NCBI GenBank assembly: GCA_947447375.1
Contig: CANFJB010000003.1
Coordinates: 124,001-188,000 of the forward strand
DNA from: Bacteroidota bacterium
Lineage (GTDB): Bacteria > Bacteroidota > Bacteroidia > Flavobacteriales > Flavobacteriaceae
Reading direction: 5' to 3'
Length of the DNA stretch: 64,000 nt
Shown here: piece after piece, positions 1-6,485 of the stretch
Position numbering within the stretch: the stretch's first letter is position 1
Layout of the letters: each line of letters begins with the position of its first letter
Made by a program: the position numbers and the translations under genes
Notes under the pieces: model-generated
Databases searched by the model: none
What the model was told of the DNA's origin: nothing
What the model saw: only the letters and a program-made list of their open reading frames with translations

Positions 1-223
1 ATTTATTCAAACGAATTTCGTCTTTTGCTTTTTGACGTTTAGGTGCTTGATTTGGTTTTTTCTCTACTTTTTCAGCAGCAAGTTCAGCTACTTTAGCATT
101 AACTTTTACTTTTTTAGGACCTTGTGCCCGTTTTTGCATCGCAGGTTTTGGCTTGTTAGAATTTGGTCTTGAACTATTTGTTCTTGAACCACTTCTTTTA
201 TTATTGCCTTCCTTGTTATTCAT
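1..223 (-). CDS. Pseudouridine synthase (RsuA/RluB-type), N-terminal part only
   Basis: Partial gene running off the left edge; 74 codons are visible from the ATG at 223. The visible part is a basic, low-complexity tail rich in Asn, Lys, Ser and Pro, ending in KDEIRLNK. In Flavobacteriia such a tail followed by IRLNKYI begins the S4 domain of RsuA/RluB-type rRNA pseudouridine synthases, enzymes that isomerise a uridine in 16S or 23S rRNA. The S4 and catalytic domains lie outside the window, so the call rests on the junction motif and on remembered gene order beside the mevalonate genes. A TAnnTTTG promoter box just upstream suggests its own transcript. Another S4-domain protein cannot be excluded. 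Confidence 0.6.
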   Translation of the reverse strand, partial: MNNKEGNNKRSGSRTNSSRPNSNKPKPAMQKRAQGPKKVKVNAKVAELAAEKVEKKPNQAPKRQKAKDEIRLNK

Positions 224-241
224 AATATTCTATAATTTTTG

Positions 242-268
242 CAAATATACCATTTATAAATTTGACAA
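242..268 (-). promoter_or_regulatory. Flavobacterial promoter for the pseudouridine synthase gene
   Basis: On the minus strand TATATTTG (249 to 242) matches the Bacteroidota -7 consensus TAnnTTTG. A TTG at 268-266 lies 16 bases upstream, slightly closer than the usual 17-23. The predicted leader before the ATG at 223 is about 15-20 bases. Confidence 0.55.
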
Positions 269-309
269 TCTATAATTGAGAATTTAAAGCTATTAATATT
301 GAAATAGTT

Positions 310-1230
310 TTAAAATAATGAAACAATCTTGTGCCAGAAATAAACAACGATGCTAGGATTTATCAGAATAATGCAAAAAACTCCTGAAACAATGAGAAAT
401 TTAAGCACGTTGTGAAGTAATAAATAATGCTCTTTAGTGTCTGATTTCCTAAGCTTTAATAAAAATAGTAACAATATCAGCAAACAAGAATAGAAATACA
501 AATCCATATTTCCGATTTCAAATTTTTCAATTAATAGAAAAACTGGAATGATTGTTAAAATCGTTAAAATCGTTATGATTTTTTTGGAAGTTAATTCGCC
601 ATACAAAATCGGAATGGTTTTATAATCGTTGGCCAAATCACCTTTTATATTTTCTAAATCTTTAATCATTTCACGAATTAGAATTAGTAAAAACAAGAAA
701 GTGGCATGACAAATAATCACTTCATAAAAATTCTTGTAATATAAAAGAAGGGCAAAAAAGGGCAAAATAGCCATTAATGTAGCCATCAAATTTCCAATAA
801 CCACGAATTTTTTGACTTTATGAGAGTAAAACCAAATCAGAAAAATATAAACGGAAAAATATAAAAAGGCACGCCAAGAAATGAAAATGGCTAAAAATGC
901 AACTGCAAAATTCAGAGTGAAATAAACACTTAATTTTGTTTTTTGACTCACTAATCGGTCTAATGTTGATTTATTCGGCCGATTGATTAAGTCTTTTTTG
1001 CTGTCATAAAAACTATTAATTATGTAACCTGATGCTATTGTAAGTGCTGTAGCTATTACGATTAGTAATAAATAGATATCCAGAATTACATGTAATGGTT
1101 TTTTTTCGGGTGCCAATATAAAAATTGCCGAAAGATATTGTGCAAGAATGATTATTGGAATATTGTAGCCACGAATTACGGAAAACAAACTCACAATTTT
1201 CATTATTAAAAGTTTGCTTTTTCTGTTCAT
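310..1230 (-). CDS. UbiA-family prenyltransferase, geranylgeranylglycerol-phosphate geranylgeranyltransferase-like
   Basis: Integral membrane prenyltransferase of 306 residues with about eight or nine hydrophobic segments. The first Asp-rich motif is seen in NSFYDSKKDLINRP (N-x3-D-x3-D) and the second in IREMIKDLENIKGD. These bind the Mg-diphosphate of the prenyl donor in UbiA enzymes. Flavobacterial homologues are usually annotated as geranylgeranylglycerol-phosphate geranylgeranyltransferase by similarity to archaeal ether-lipid enzymes; the acceptor cannot be told from sequence. It lies 27 bases after mevalonate kinase on the same strand, so an operon role in using isoprenoid diphosphates is likely. 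The start is the ATG at 1230. A quinone-type prenyltransferase is the main alternative. Confidence 0.75.
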   Translation of the reverse strand: MNRKSKLLIMKIVSLFSVIRGYNIPIIILAQYLSAIFILAPEKKPLHVILDIYLLLIVIATALTIASGYIINSFYDSKKDLINRPNKSTLDRLVSQKTKLSVYFTLNFAVAFLAIFISWRAFLYFSVYIFLIWFYSHKVKKFVVIGNLMATLMAILPFFALLLYYKNFYEVIICHATFLFLLILIREMIKDLENIKGDLANDYKTIPILYGELTSKKIITILTILTIIPVFLLIEKFEIGNMDLYFYSCLLILLLFLLKLRKSDTKEHYLLLHNVLKFLIVSGVFCIILINPSIVVYFWHKIVSLF

Positions 1231-1257
1231 CCTTAATTTTTTATTGGGAAAGGAAAT

Positions 1258-2196
1258 CTAAAATTGGTAAACGACTTCTAATTTGTAATCTTTTAATGAA
1301 GCTTTGGCTTTTTCTAAATCTTCAGTAAAACCAAGGATATAACCGCCGCCACCAGAGCCACACAGTTTTAAATAGTAATCATTGGTATCGATTCCTTTTT
1401 GCCAAATTCCGTGGAATTGTTCTGGAATCATAGGCTTGAAATTATTCAAAACAACTTTTGAAAGTTTTTTGGTATTTTGAAATAACGATTGAACGTCTCC
1501 GCCAAGGAAGTTTTCCACACAAGCGTCTGTATATTTTATGAATTGTGATTTTAACATGGTTCTAAAGCCTTTGTCTTTAAGGTTTTCCATGAAAATATTC
1601 ACCATTGGTGCAGTTTCTCCTATAATCCCTGAGTCCAATAAAAAGACCGCTCCTTTTCCATTCACGCTCTGTGTTGGAATTCCTGTTGCCTCAATATTAT
1701 CTTTAGAATTGATTAATATAGGAATGCTTAAATAACTATTTAAAGGGTCTAAACCGGAACTTTTACCATGAAAAAAAGATTCCATTTGTGAGAAAATACT
1801 TTTTAAAGTTAGTAGTTTTTCACGTGTTAAATTCTCTAATACGGTAATTTTATTTTGTGCATATTTATCATAAATAGCAGCTACAAGTGCGCCGCTACTA
1901 CCTACGCCGTAACCTTGAGGAATGCTTGAATCAAAATACATTCCGTTATCGACATTGTTTTTTAAGGTCAATATATCAAAAGTTACTAAATCTGGCTGTT
2001 CCGTTTGAAGGGTTTCTAAATAAGTTACAAATCGTTTCAAATTTTCATTTGATTTTTTTGCTTCCTCTGAAGAATTCTTATCGGTTTTTAGCGCGCCATT
2101 ATAAAAATTATAAGGAATAGAAAGGCCTTTGGAATCTTGAATAATTCCATATTCACCAAAAAGTAATATTTTAGAATAAAATAATGGTCCTTTCAT
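1258..2196 (-). CDS. mvk: Mevalonate kinase (GHMP kinase)
   Basis: Cytosolic GHMP-superfamily kinase of 312 residues that would phosphorylate mevalonate with ATP to 5-phosphomevalonate. The ATP-binding motif 2 is clear near residue 95 (PQGYGVGSSGALVAA). A following HGKSSGLDP segment resembles HGxPSGxD of mevalonate kinases. The C-terminal glycine-rich motif 3 is LCGSGGGGYILGF near residue 280. Gene context supports the substrate: mvaD lies upstream in the same operon and a prenyltransferase downstream. Its ATG directly abuts a heptanucleotide array (2201-2232), so its leader appears to come from that repeat. A different GHMP specificity, such as phosphomevalonate, is possible but less likely, because a better phosphomevalonate kinase candidate lies at 40055-40966. 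Confidence 0.82.
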   Translation of the reverse strand: MKGPLFYSKILLFGEYGIIQDSKGLSIPYNFYNGALKTDKNSSEEAKKSNENLKRFVTYLETLQTEQPDLVTFDILTLKNNVDNGMYFDSSIPQGYGVGSSGALVAAIYDKYAQNKITVLENLTREKLLTLKSIFSQMESFFHGKSSGLDPLNSYLSIPILINSKDNIEATGIPTQSVNGKGAVFLLDSGIIGETAPMVNIFMENLKDKGFRTMLKSQFIKYTDACVENFLGGDVQSLFQNTKKLSKVVLNNFKPMIPEQFHGIWQKGIDTNDYYLKLCGSGGGGYILGFTEDLEKAKASLKDYKLEVVYQF

Positions 2197-2200
2197 ATTA

Positions 2201-2232
2201 ATTGATAATTAACAATGGATAATTAATAATTA
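2201..2232. repeat. Left heptanucleotide array beside the four-helix-bundle gene
   Basis: About four and a half 7-bp units on the plus strand (ATTGATA, ATTAACA, ATGGATA, ATTAATA and a partial unit), i.e. degenerate copies of nGATAAT. The array spans the gap between the four-helix gene and mevalonate kinase and includes the stop codon of the former. The right-hand array at 2594-2652 carries the same unit on the opposite strand, so the pair is inverted around the gene. Confidence 0.7.
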
Positions 2233-2580
2233 TTTTGATTTAGAAGTATTAATAATGCTGGTTAACAATTTTAATAATTCTATTATTTTAGGTTTTATAT
2301 TTTCAAATTCAATTTTGTTAATATATTTCGCTTCAAACAACAAATCTAACCAATATTCTGTTTCATTGGCTTCTTTTAGTGAAATCGATAATTTATGTAT
2401 AAAATCTGCTTTACTTTGCGCATGTTCTGATTCTCTAATATTTGCACCAATTGATGTCCCAGAACGAAGCAATTGTTTTGATAAAACAAATTCTTTTCTT
2501 ACCGCTAAAAGTTTATAAAGATCGACAATTTCAATTGCAAATAAAAATGATTTTTCTTTGATAACGTTTCTTTTCTCCAT
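2230..2580 (-). CDS. Four-helix bundle protein of the 23S rRNA intervening-sequence (S23/IVP) family
   Basis: Small protein of 116 residues, wholly alpha-helical by composition. The family signature is visible in LLRSGTSIGANIRESEHAQS (about residues 38-57), followed by KADFIHKLSISLKEANETEYWL. Members of this family form pentameric four-helix bundles; their cellular role is not established. Despite the family name this gene is not inside a 23S rRNA gene. It sits between mvaD and mevalonate kinase, in the same direction, bounded on both sides by heptanucleotide arrays in inverted orientation. That suggests insertion into a pre-existing operon. The gaps to its neighbours are filled almost entirely by the arrays. 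Confidence 0.88.
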   Translation of the reverse strand: MEKRNVIKEKSFLFAIEIVDLYKLLAVRKEFVLSKQLLRSGTSIGANIRESEHAQSKADFIHKLSISLKEANETEYWLDLLFEAKYINKIEFENIKPKIIELLKLLTSIINTSKSK

Positions 2581-2593
2581 CCCTAAATTTTAC

Positions 2594-2652
2594 ATTATCC
2601 ATTATCCATTATCCATTATCAATTATCAATTATCGATTATCGATTATCGATT
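2594..2652. repeat. Right heptanucleotide array (8 units of ATTATCn)
   Basis: Eight perfect 7-bp units on the plus strand from 2594 to 2649: three ATTATCC, two ATTATCA and three ATTATCG, plus a trailing ATT. Only the seventh base varies, and it varies in blocks, as expected of local unit duplication. The array overlaps the last codons and stop of mvaD and fills most of the space up to the four-helix gene start at 2580. Confidence 0.9.
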
Positions 2653-3754
2653 GACTTCCAAATCCAATTTCATCACAAATGTACTGACCATTTTGACAAT
2701 AGCCAACTAAATTGTTCTTAATAAATGTTAAAACTTCATCCTTTACGTTTTCTGGGTACAACACGTGCACATTTGCACCGGCATCTAAAGTGAAGCAAAC
2801 GGGAATTTGAGTTTCATTTCTGAATTTCCAAATCGCGTTAATTATCTCTAAAGTATTTGGTTTCATAAGGATAAAATAGGGAAGGGAAGTCATCATCATC
2901 GCGTGTAATGTTAACGCTTCACTTTCCACAATTTTGATAAATTCACTTAAATCACCACTTTCAAATATTTTTATTAAAGAATCCAAATTTTCATGAGCTT
3001 GAGCAAATCGCTTTTCAGCAAATGGATGTCCGTGCATTAAATCGTGACCAATTGTGCTTGAAACTTGTTTTTCACCTTTGTCTACCAATAAAATAGTGTC
3101 TTGGTAGTTCCTAAAATTATCATGAATTTTATTTGGAAATTCCACTCCAAATAAGTCGGAGCTTCCTTTAATATTTTTATGATTCCCCCAAACTACTACA
3201 TTTCCTTTGATGCTTCTGCAAGCACTTCCTGATCCTAAACGAGCAAGAAAAGAAGCTTTTTTATTGAAATATTCATCGGTCATTTCTGGGTTCAACAATT
3301 TTTCTAAACTCATGAAATTTACTGCCAATGCTGCCATTCCAGATGCTGAAGAAGCAATTCCAGAACTGTGCGGAAAAGTATTTTTGGTGTCAATTGTAAA
3401 ATGGTAGTCTTTTAAAAAAGGCAAGTAAATTTCAACGCGTTCCAGAAATTTCTGAATTTTCGGTTTGAATTCTTCTTTTGTTTTTCCTTCAAAAAGTAGG
3501 TCGAATGAAAAAGCACCATCGTTATTTTTTTTGGCAAAAGCCAATTTAGTTTCTGTTTTACATGAGTTCAAAGTGAAACTCACAGAAGGATTTGCGGGAA
3601 TTTGTGTCAGAATTTCACCCGCTTCGTTCAATTGATTTTCAATTTTCCCCCAATATTTTACTAAAGCAATATTACTGGGAGCGCTCCATGAAAAAGCGCC
3701 TTTTTCAATAGAATGGGTGTATTTTGAAGGTATAAAATCCTTTGTTGAACTCAT
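2630..3754 (-). CDS. mvaD: Diphosphomevalonate decarboxylase
   Basis: Cytosolic GHMP-fold enzyme that converts mevalonate 5-diphosphate to isopentenyl diphosphate with ATP, the last step of the mevalonate route. The family hallmark SAPSNIALVKYWGK is near the N terminus, the phosphate loop PHSSGIASSASGMAALA lies near residue 130, and GSGSACRSIKGNVVVWG follows near residue 180. CFTLDAGANVH near the C terminus is also typical. I prefer the ATG at 3754 (374 residues) over an upstream TTG at 3763, because a TATCTTTG promoter box ends at 3773, too close for the TTG to carry a leader. The last six codons (Ser-Ile-Ile-Asp-Asn-Arg) and the stop come from the heptad array. First gene of the operon. Confidence 0.93.
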   Translation of the reverse strand: MSSTKDFIPSKYTHSIEKGAFSWSAPSNIALVKYWGKIENQLNEAGEILTQIPANPSVSFTLNSCKTETKLAFAKKNNDGAFSFDLLFEGKTKEEFKPKIQKFLERVEIYLPFLKDYHFTIDTKNTFPHSSGIASSASGMAALAVNFMSLEKLLNPEMTDEYFNKKASFLARLGSGSACRSIKGNVVVWGNHKNIKGSSDLFGVEFPNKIHDNFRNYQDTILLVDKGEKQVSSTIGHDLMHGHPFAEKRFAQAHENLDSLIKIFESGDLSEFIKIVESEALTLHAMMMTSLPYFILMKPNTLEIINAIWKFRNETQIPVCFTLDAGANVHVLYPENVKDEVLTFIKNNLVGYCQNGQYICDEIGFGSQSIIDNR

Positions 3755-3772
3755 AAACTGCAATAATTTTTA

Positions 3773-3780
3773 CAAAGATA
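3773..3780 (-). promoter_or_regulatory. -7 promoter box of the mvaD operon
   Basis: On the minus strand TATCTTTG matches TAnnTTTG exactly. Transcription would start near 3767, giving a short leader to the ATG at 3754. No convincing -33 TTG is seen. It argues against the TTG start at 3763. Confidence 0.55.
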
Positions 3781-3833
3781 CTTTTTTTGATTTATACGTT
3801 GATGAAAATCGACTTTTCAAAGTAAAGTTTCCT

Positions 3834-3841
3834 TAAATTTG
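3834..3841 (+). promoter_or_regulatory. -7 promoter box of tspO
   Basis: TAAATTTG matches TAnnTTTG exactly, 19 bases before the tspO ATG at 3861. It is divergent from the mvaD box at 3773-3780, so the 106-base gap holds two back-to-back promoters. Confidence 0.5.
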
Positions 3842-3860
3842 TTATCTAAATATTTATCAG

Positions 3861-4337
3861 ATGAACAAATATAAGAGAATTTTGGCGGTCGTTGCTACTT
3901 GTTTAGCAATTGGTTATTTTTCTGGAATTGCAACAAGATCAAGTATTACCACTTGGTTTCCAACATTGGTTAAACCAATATTTAACCCGCCAAATTGGGT
4001 TTTTGCGCCTGTTTGGTCGATGTTGTATATTATGATGGGAATTGCTGCGGGGTTGGTTTGGAATAGAATTGAAACCAATAAAGAAGCCGTAAAAAAAGCC
4101 TTAATTTTCTTTGCTATTCAATTGGCTTTAAATGCTTTATGGTCCATTTTATTCTTTGCATTACACAATCCATTATTGGCATTATTGGAGATAATATTAA
4201 TGTGGCTTCTGATATATGAAACTTACATTCAATTCAAAAAAATAGATAAAATAGCCGGATTTTTGTTTATACCGTATTTAGCGTGGGTGAGTTTTGCCAC
4301 TGTTTTGAATGCAAGTATTTGGTGGTTGAATAGATAA
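3861..4337 (+). CDS. tspO: TspO/MBR family tryptophan-rich sensory protein
   Basis: Membrane protein of 158 residues with five hydrophobic helices, the normal TspO size. Conserved features are visible: LVKPIFNPPNWVFAPVWSML (about residues 34-53), then a Trp-rich LNALWSILFFALHNP and the ending FATVLNASIWWLNR. TspO proteins bind porphyrins and other tetrapyrroles and are linked to stress and light responses in bacteria; the ligand here cannot be deduced. It begins after a consensus flavobacterial promoter and is followed 7 bases later by another membrane protein gene, so the two are probably co-transcribed. Confidence 0.93.
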   Translation: MNKYKRILAVVATCLAIGYFSGIATRSSITTWFPTLVKPIFNPPNWVFAPVWSMLYIMMGIAAGLVWNRIETNKEAVKKALIFFAIQLALNALWSILFFALHNPLLALLEIILMWLLIYETYIQFKKIDKIAGFLFIPYLAWVSFATVLNASIWWLNR

Positions 4338-4344
4338 TAATAAC

Positions 4345-5073
4345 ATGAAACATTTACCAAAAATTAATCCGTTTTATTGGGCTTTGGTTATTAGCGCCAA
4401 TACGATGGGCGAAACCGCTGGCGACCTAATTTCGCAAACTTTTAATTTGGGATACGGCGGAGGTACCATTGCTTTATTATTTTTATTATTTGTTGCAATT
4501 GCCCTTTCAATTTATTCTAAAAGTCAAAAGCCCTTTCTTTATTGGACTGTAATTACTCTAGCAAGTACTGCAGGCACAACGATTTCCGATTTTATTTCTA
4601 GAACATTAGGTTTTGGGTATATTTTGAGTACACTACTATTACTATTCCTATTGTCATTTACATTTTATATTTGGAAATGGTTTTCAAAAGTAGACCCTAT
4701 TAATGAGGGATTAAATAAAACTACAGAATTTTTTTATTGGATATGTATTTTAAGTTCTAGTACTTTAGGAACTGCTTTTGGTGATTTATTAGCTCACGAT
4801 ACCCCTTTGGGTTTTGATTTTGGGACATTATTTTTACTTGCTTTATTGATTATTGTTGCTGCTTTAGATTATTTTTTAAATTGGTCTAAAACACTTATTT
4901 ATTGGTTGGCAATAATTTTAACTCATCCAATTGGGGCAACGATTGGAGATTATATGACGAAACCGGAAGGAATGAATTTGGGAAATAGTAATGCAAGTTT
5001 GATTTTGGTAGTCGTATTTATTTTAGTAATAGCAATTAGAAAATTTACTTTACAAAAGACAAAAACTATTTAG
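4345..5073 (+). CDS. Four-repeat membrane protein (COG4705-like), function unknown
   Basis: Integral membrane protein of 242 residues with about eight helices, built from four similar units of about 60 residues. Each unit starts with an aromatic-Tyr-Trp helix, continues with a small-residue stretch of the type T-x-G-x-T-x-x-D, and ends in Gly-rich sequence and a Leu-rich helix: FYWALVISANTMGETAGD, LYWTVITLASTAGTTISD, FYWICILSSSTLGTAFGD and IYWLAIILTHPIGATIGD. This matches proteins grouped as COG4705, uncharacterised membrane-anchored proteins. The repeated acidic motif suggests transport or ion binding, but that is inference. It is probably co-transcribed with tspO. Its TAG stop forms the first bases of the intergenic element at 5071-5172. 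Confidence 0.75.
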   Translation: MKHLPKINPFYWALVISANTMGETAGDLISQTFNLGYGGGTIALLFLLFVAIALSIYSKSQKPFLYWTVITLASTAGTTISDFISRTLGFGYILSTLLLLFLLSFTFYIWKWFSKVDPINEGLNKTTEFFYWICILSSSTLGTAFGDLLAHDTPLGFDFGTLFLLALLIIVAALDYFLNWSKTLIYWLAIILTHPIGATIGDYMTKPEGMNLGNSNASLILVVVFILVIAIRKFTLQKTKTI

Positions 5074-5172
5074 CCCCGACTGAGCTGTTATCCTCGTAAC
5101 GAAGTGAAGAGATAAAGGCGAAAGCGGGAATTACAATTCCTAAAATGCGGGAACAATTCGCTCCAAAAAAGA
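5071..5172 (+). repeat. Flavobacterial intergenic element of the TAGCCC...GCTCC type, copy 1
   Basis: The element begins with the stop codon of the upstream gene (TAGCCCCGA) and ends with CGCTCC and an A-rich run. Inside it TATCCTC (5089-5095) can pair with GAGATA (5109-5114) with one bulge, and CCCG near the start can pair with CGGG near 5126. GCGGGAA plus (T)ACAATTC occurs twice (from 5124 and from 5147). Similar stretches are common after flavobacterial genes; I know of no defined function. It lies between convergent genes and may serve as a 3'-end RNA structure. A related copy is at 62786-62930. Confidence 0.5.
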
Positions 5173-5181
5173 TAAATAATT

Positions 5182-6390
5182 CTAAATTGAATTGGCAACA
5201 ATAAAACCACTTGTCCAGGCATTTTGAAAATTATATCCGCCAGTTACGGCATCGATATTTACAATTTCTCCAGCAAAATATAGGTTTTCGTGGAGTTTGC
5301 TTTCCATTGTTTTGAAATTAATTTCTTTTAAATCAATTCCGCCTGCGGTAACAAATTCTTCTTTGAAGGTACTTTTTCCATTCACTTGAAAAACTGAATT
5401 TGTTAATTGATGGGATAAATTTTGAAGTTGGTTTTTCGACAAATCTGCCCATTTAGTTTCTGCATCAATGCCGGAAGCCATCACCAAACTTTCCCATAAT
5501 CGATTGGTTAATTCAAATGGAGATTTTTTTGAAACAGCTTTCTTTGCATGTTCTAATTTTAGCTCTTTTAATTTTTTTTCTGTGTCATCGGAATCGATAT
5601 CGTTCAACCAATTTATAGCAATTGAAAATTGGTAGTTTTTTTCGAACAAAATCCGTGCTCCCCATGCCGATAATTTTAGAATTGCAGGTCCCGACATTCC
5701 CCAATGGGTAATTAATAAAGGCCCTGATGATTCGAGTTTGGTGCCAATTACTTTCACAGAAACTAGCGCTGAAACTCCCGGTAATGCCGCAATTCTAGGA
5801 TCTTTTATGTTGAAGGTAAATAGGGAAGGGACAGGGGAGACAACTGCATGACCGAAATTTTGTAGCATTTCCCATACTTTTGGATTGCTTCCCGTGGCTA
5901 AAATTAATTTTTCTGAAAGGTAAGTTTCCGATTGTGTTTCTACTTTCCAATGTGCGTCTTTTTTGAAAATAGATTGCACACTTTGATTGGTTAGAACTGA
6001 AATGCCGAGTTTTTTTGTGGCTTCAATAAAACAATCTATGATGGTTTGTGATGAATTTGAAACTGGGAACATTCGCCCGTCTGCTTCAATTTTTAATTCT
6101 ACTCCATGTTTTTCAAACCACTCAACTGTATCGCCGGAACAAAATTGATGAAACGGTCCACGCAATTCTTTTTCACCACGAGGATAAAATTTCACTAATT
6201 CGTTGGGTTCAAAACACGCATGAGTCACGTTGCAACGACCGCCACCAGAAATTCGAACTTTATTTAGCACCTCTGAACCGCGCTCTAAAATGGCTACTTT
6301 CAACGATGGATTTTTTTCAACTATATTAATAGCTGTAAAAAAACCTGCAGCACCTCCACCAACAATTAGTATATCGAAATTTTGATTCAT
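5182..6390 (-). CDS. NAD(P)/FAD-dependent oxidoreductase, HI0933/YhiN family
   Basis: Flavoprotein of 402 residues. The N-terminal dinucleotide-binding motif is ILIVGGGAAGFFTAINI (residues about 6-22). The family motif KVRISGGGRCNVTHAC follows near residue 44, and the C-terminal FAD signature GGYNFQNAWTSGFIVANS is present (about residues 384-401). Family members are cytosolic and of unknown physiological substrate; some are called BaiN or aminoacetone oxidase-like. The gene has its own TACCTTTG promoter box, just upstream of which lies the terminator of the preceding saccharide operon, so it is a separate unit. It converges with the tspO pair. Confidence 0.9.
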   Translation of the reverse strand: MNQNFDILIVGGGAAGFFTAINIVEKNPSLKVAILERGSEVLNKVRISGGGRCNVTHACFEPNELVKFYPRGEKELRGPFHQFCSGDTVEWFEKHGVELKIEADGRMFPVSNSSQTIIDCFIEATKKLGISVLTNQSVQSIFKKDAHWKVETQSETYLSEKLILATGSNPKVWEMLQNFGHAVVSPVPSLFTFNIKDPRIAALPGVSALVSVKVIGTKLESSGPLLITHWGMSGPAILKLSAWGARILFEKNYQFSIAINWLNDIDSDDTEKKLKELKLEHAKKAVSKKSPFELTNRLWESLVMASGIDAETKWADLSKNQLQNLSHQLTNSVFQVNGKSTFKEEFVTAGGIDLKEINFKTMESKLHENLYFAGEIVNIDAVTGGYNFQNAWTSGFIVANSI

Positions 6391-6419
6391 TTTAAATGGT
6401 CAAGCTTTACTTGATTTAG

Positions 6420-6427
6420 CAAAGGTA
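6420..6427 (-). promoter_or_regulatory. -7 promoter box of the YhiN-like gene
   Basis: On the minus strand TACCTTTG matches TAnnTTTG exactly. The start codon at 6390 is 29 bases downstream. The box follows directly after the terminator at 6437-6469. Confidence 0.55.
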
Positions 6428-6436
6428 GTAAAATAA

Positions 6437-6469
6437 AAAAAGCACAAACCTGACAGATTTGTGCTTTTT
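6437..6469 (-). terminator. Terminator of the maltodextrin operon
   Basis: A perfect 12-bp stem (AAAAAGCACAAA with TTTGTGCTTTTT) around a 9-base loop ends in a T run on the minus strand. It lies 17 bases after the stop of the last operon gene (6486). Confidence 0.85.
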
Positions 6470-6485
6470 AATATATTTAAATTAA

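Noticed and set aside
2230..2580. A true 23S rRNA intervening sequence
   Set aside because: No rRNA sequence surrounds it; it lies in a protein-coding operon.
2594..2652. CRISPR or terminator at the heptad array
   Set aside because: The unit is only 7 bp with no spacers, and the array has no stem with a T tract.
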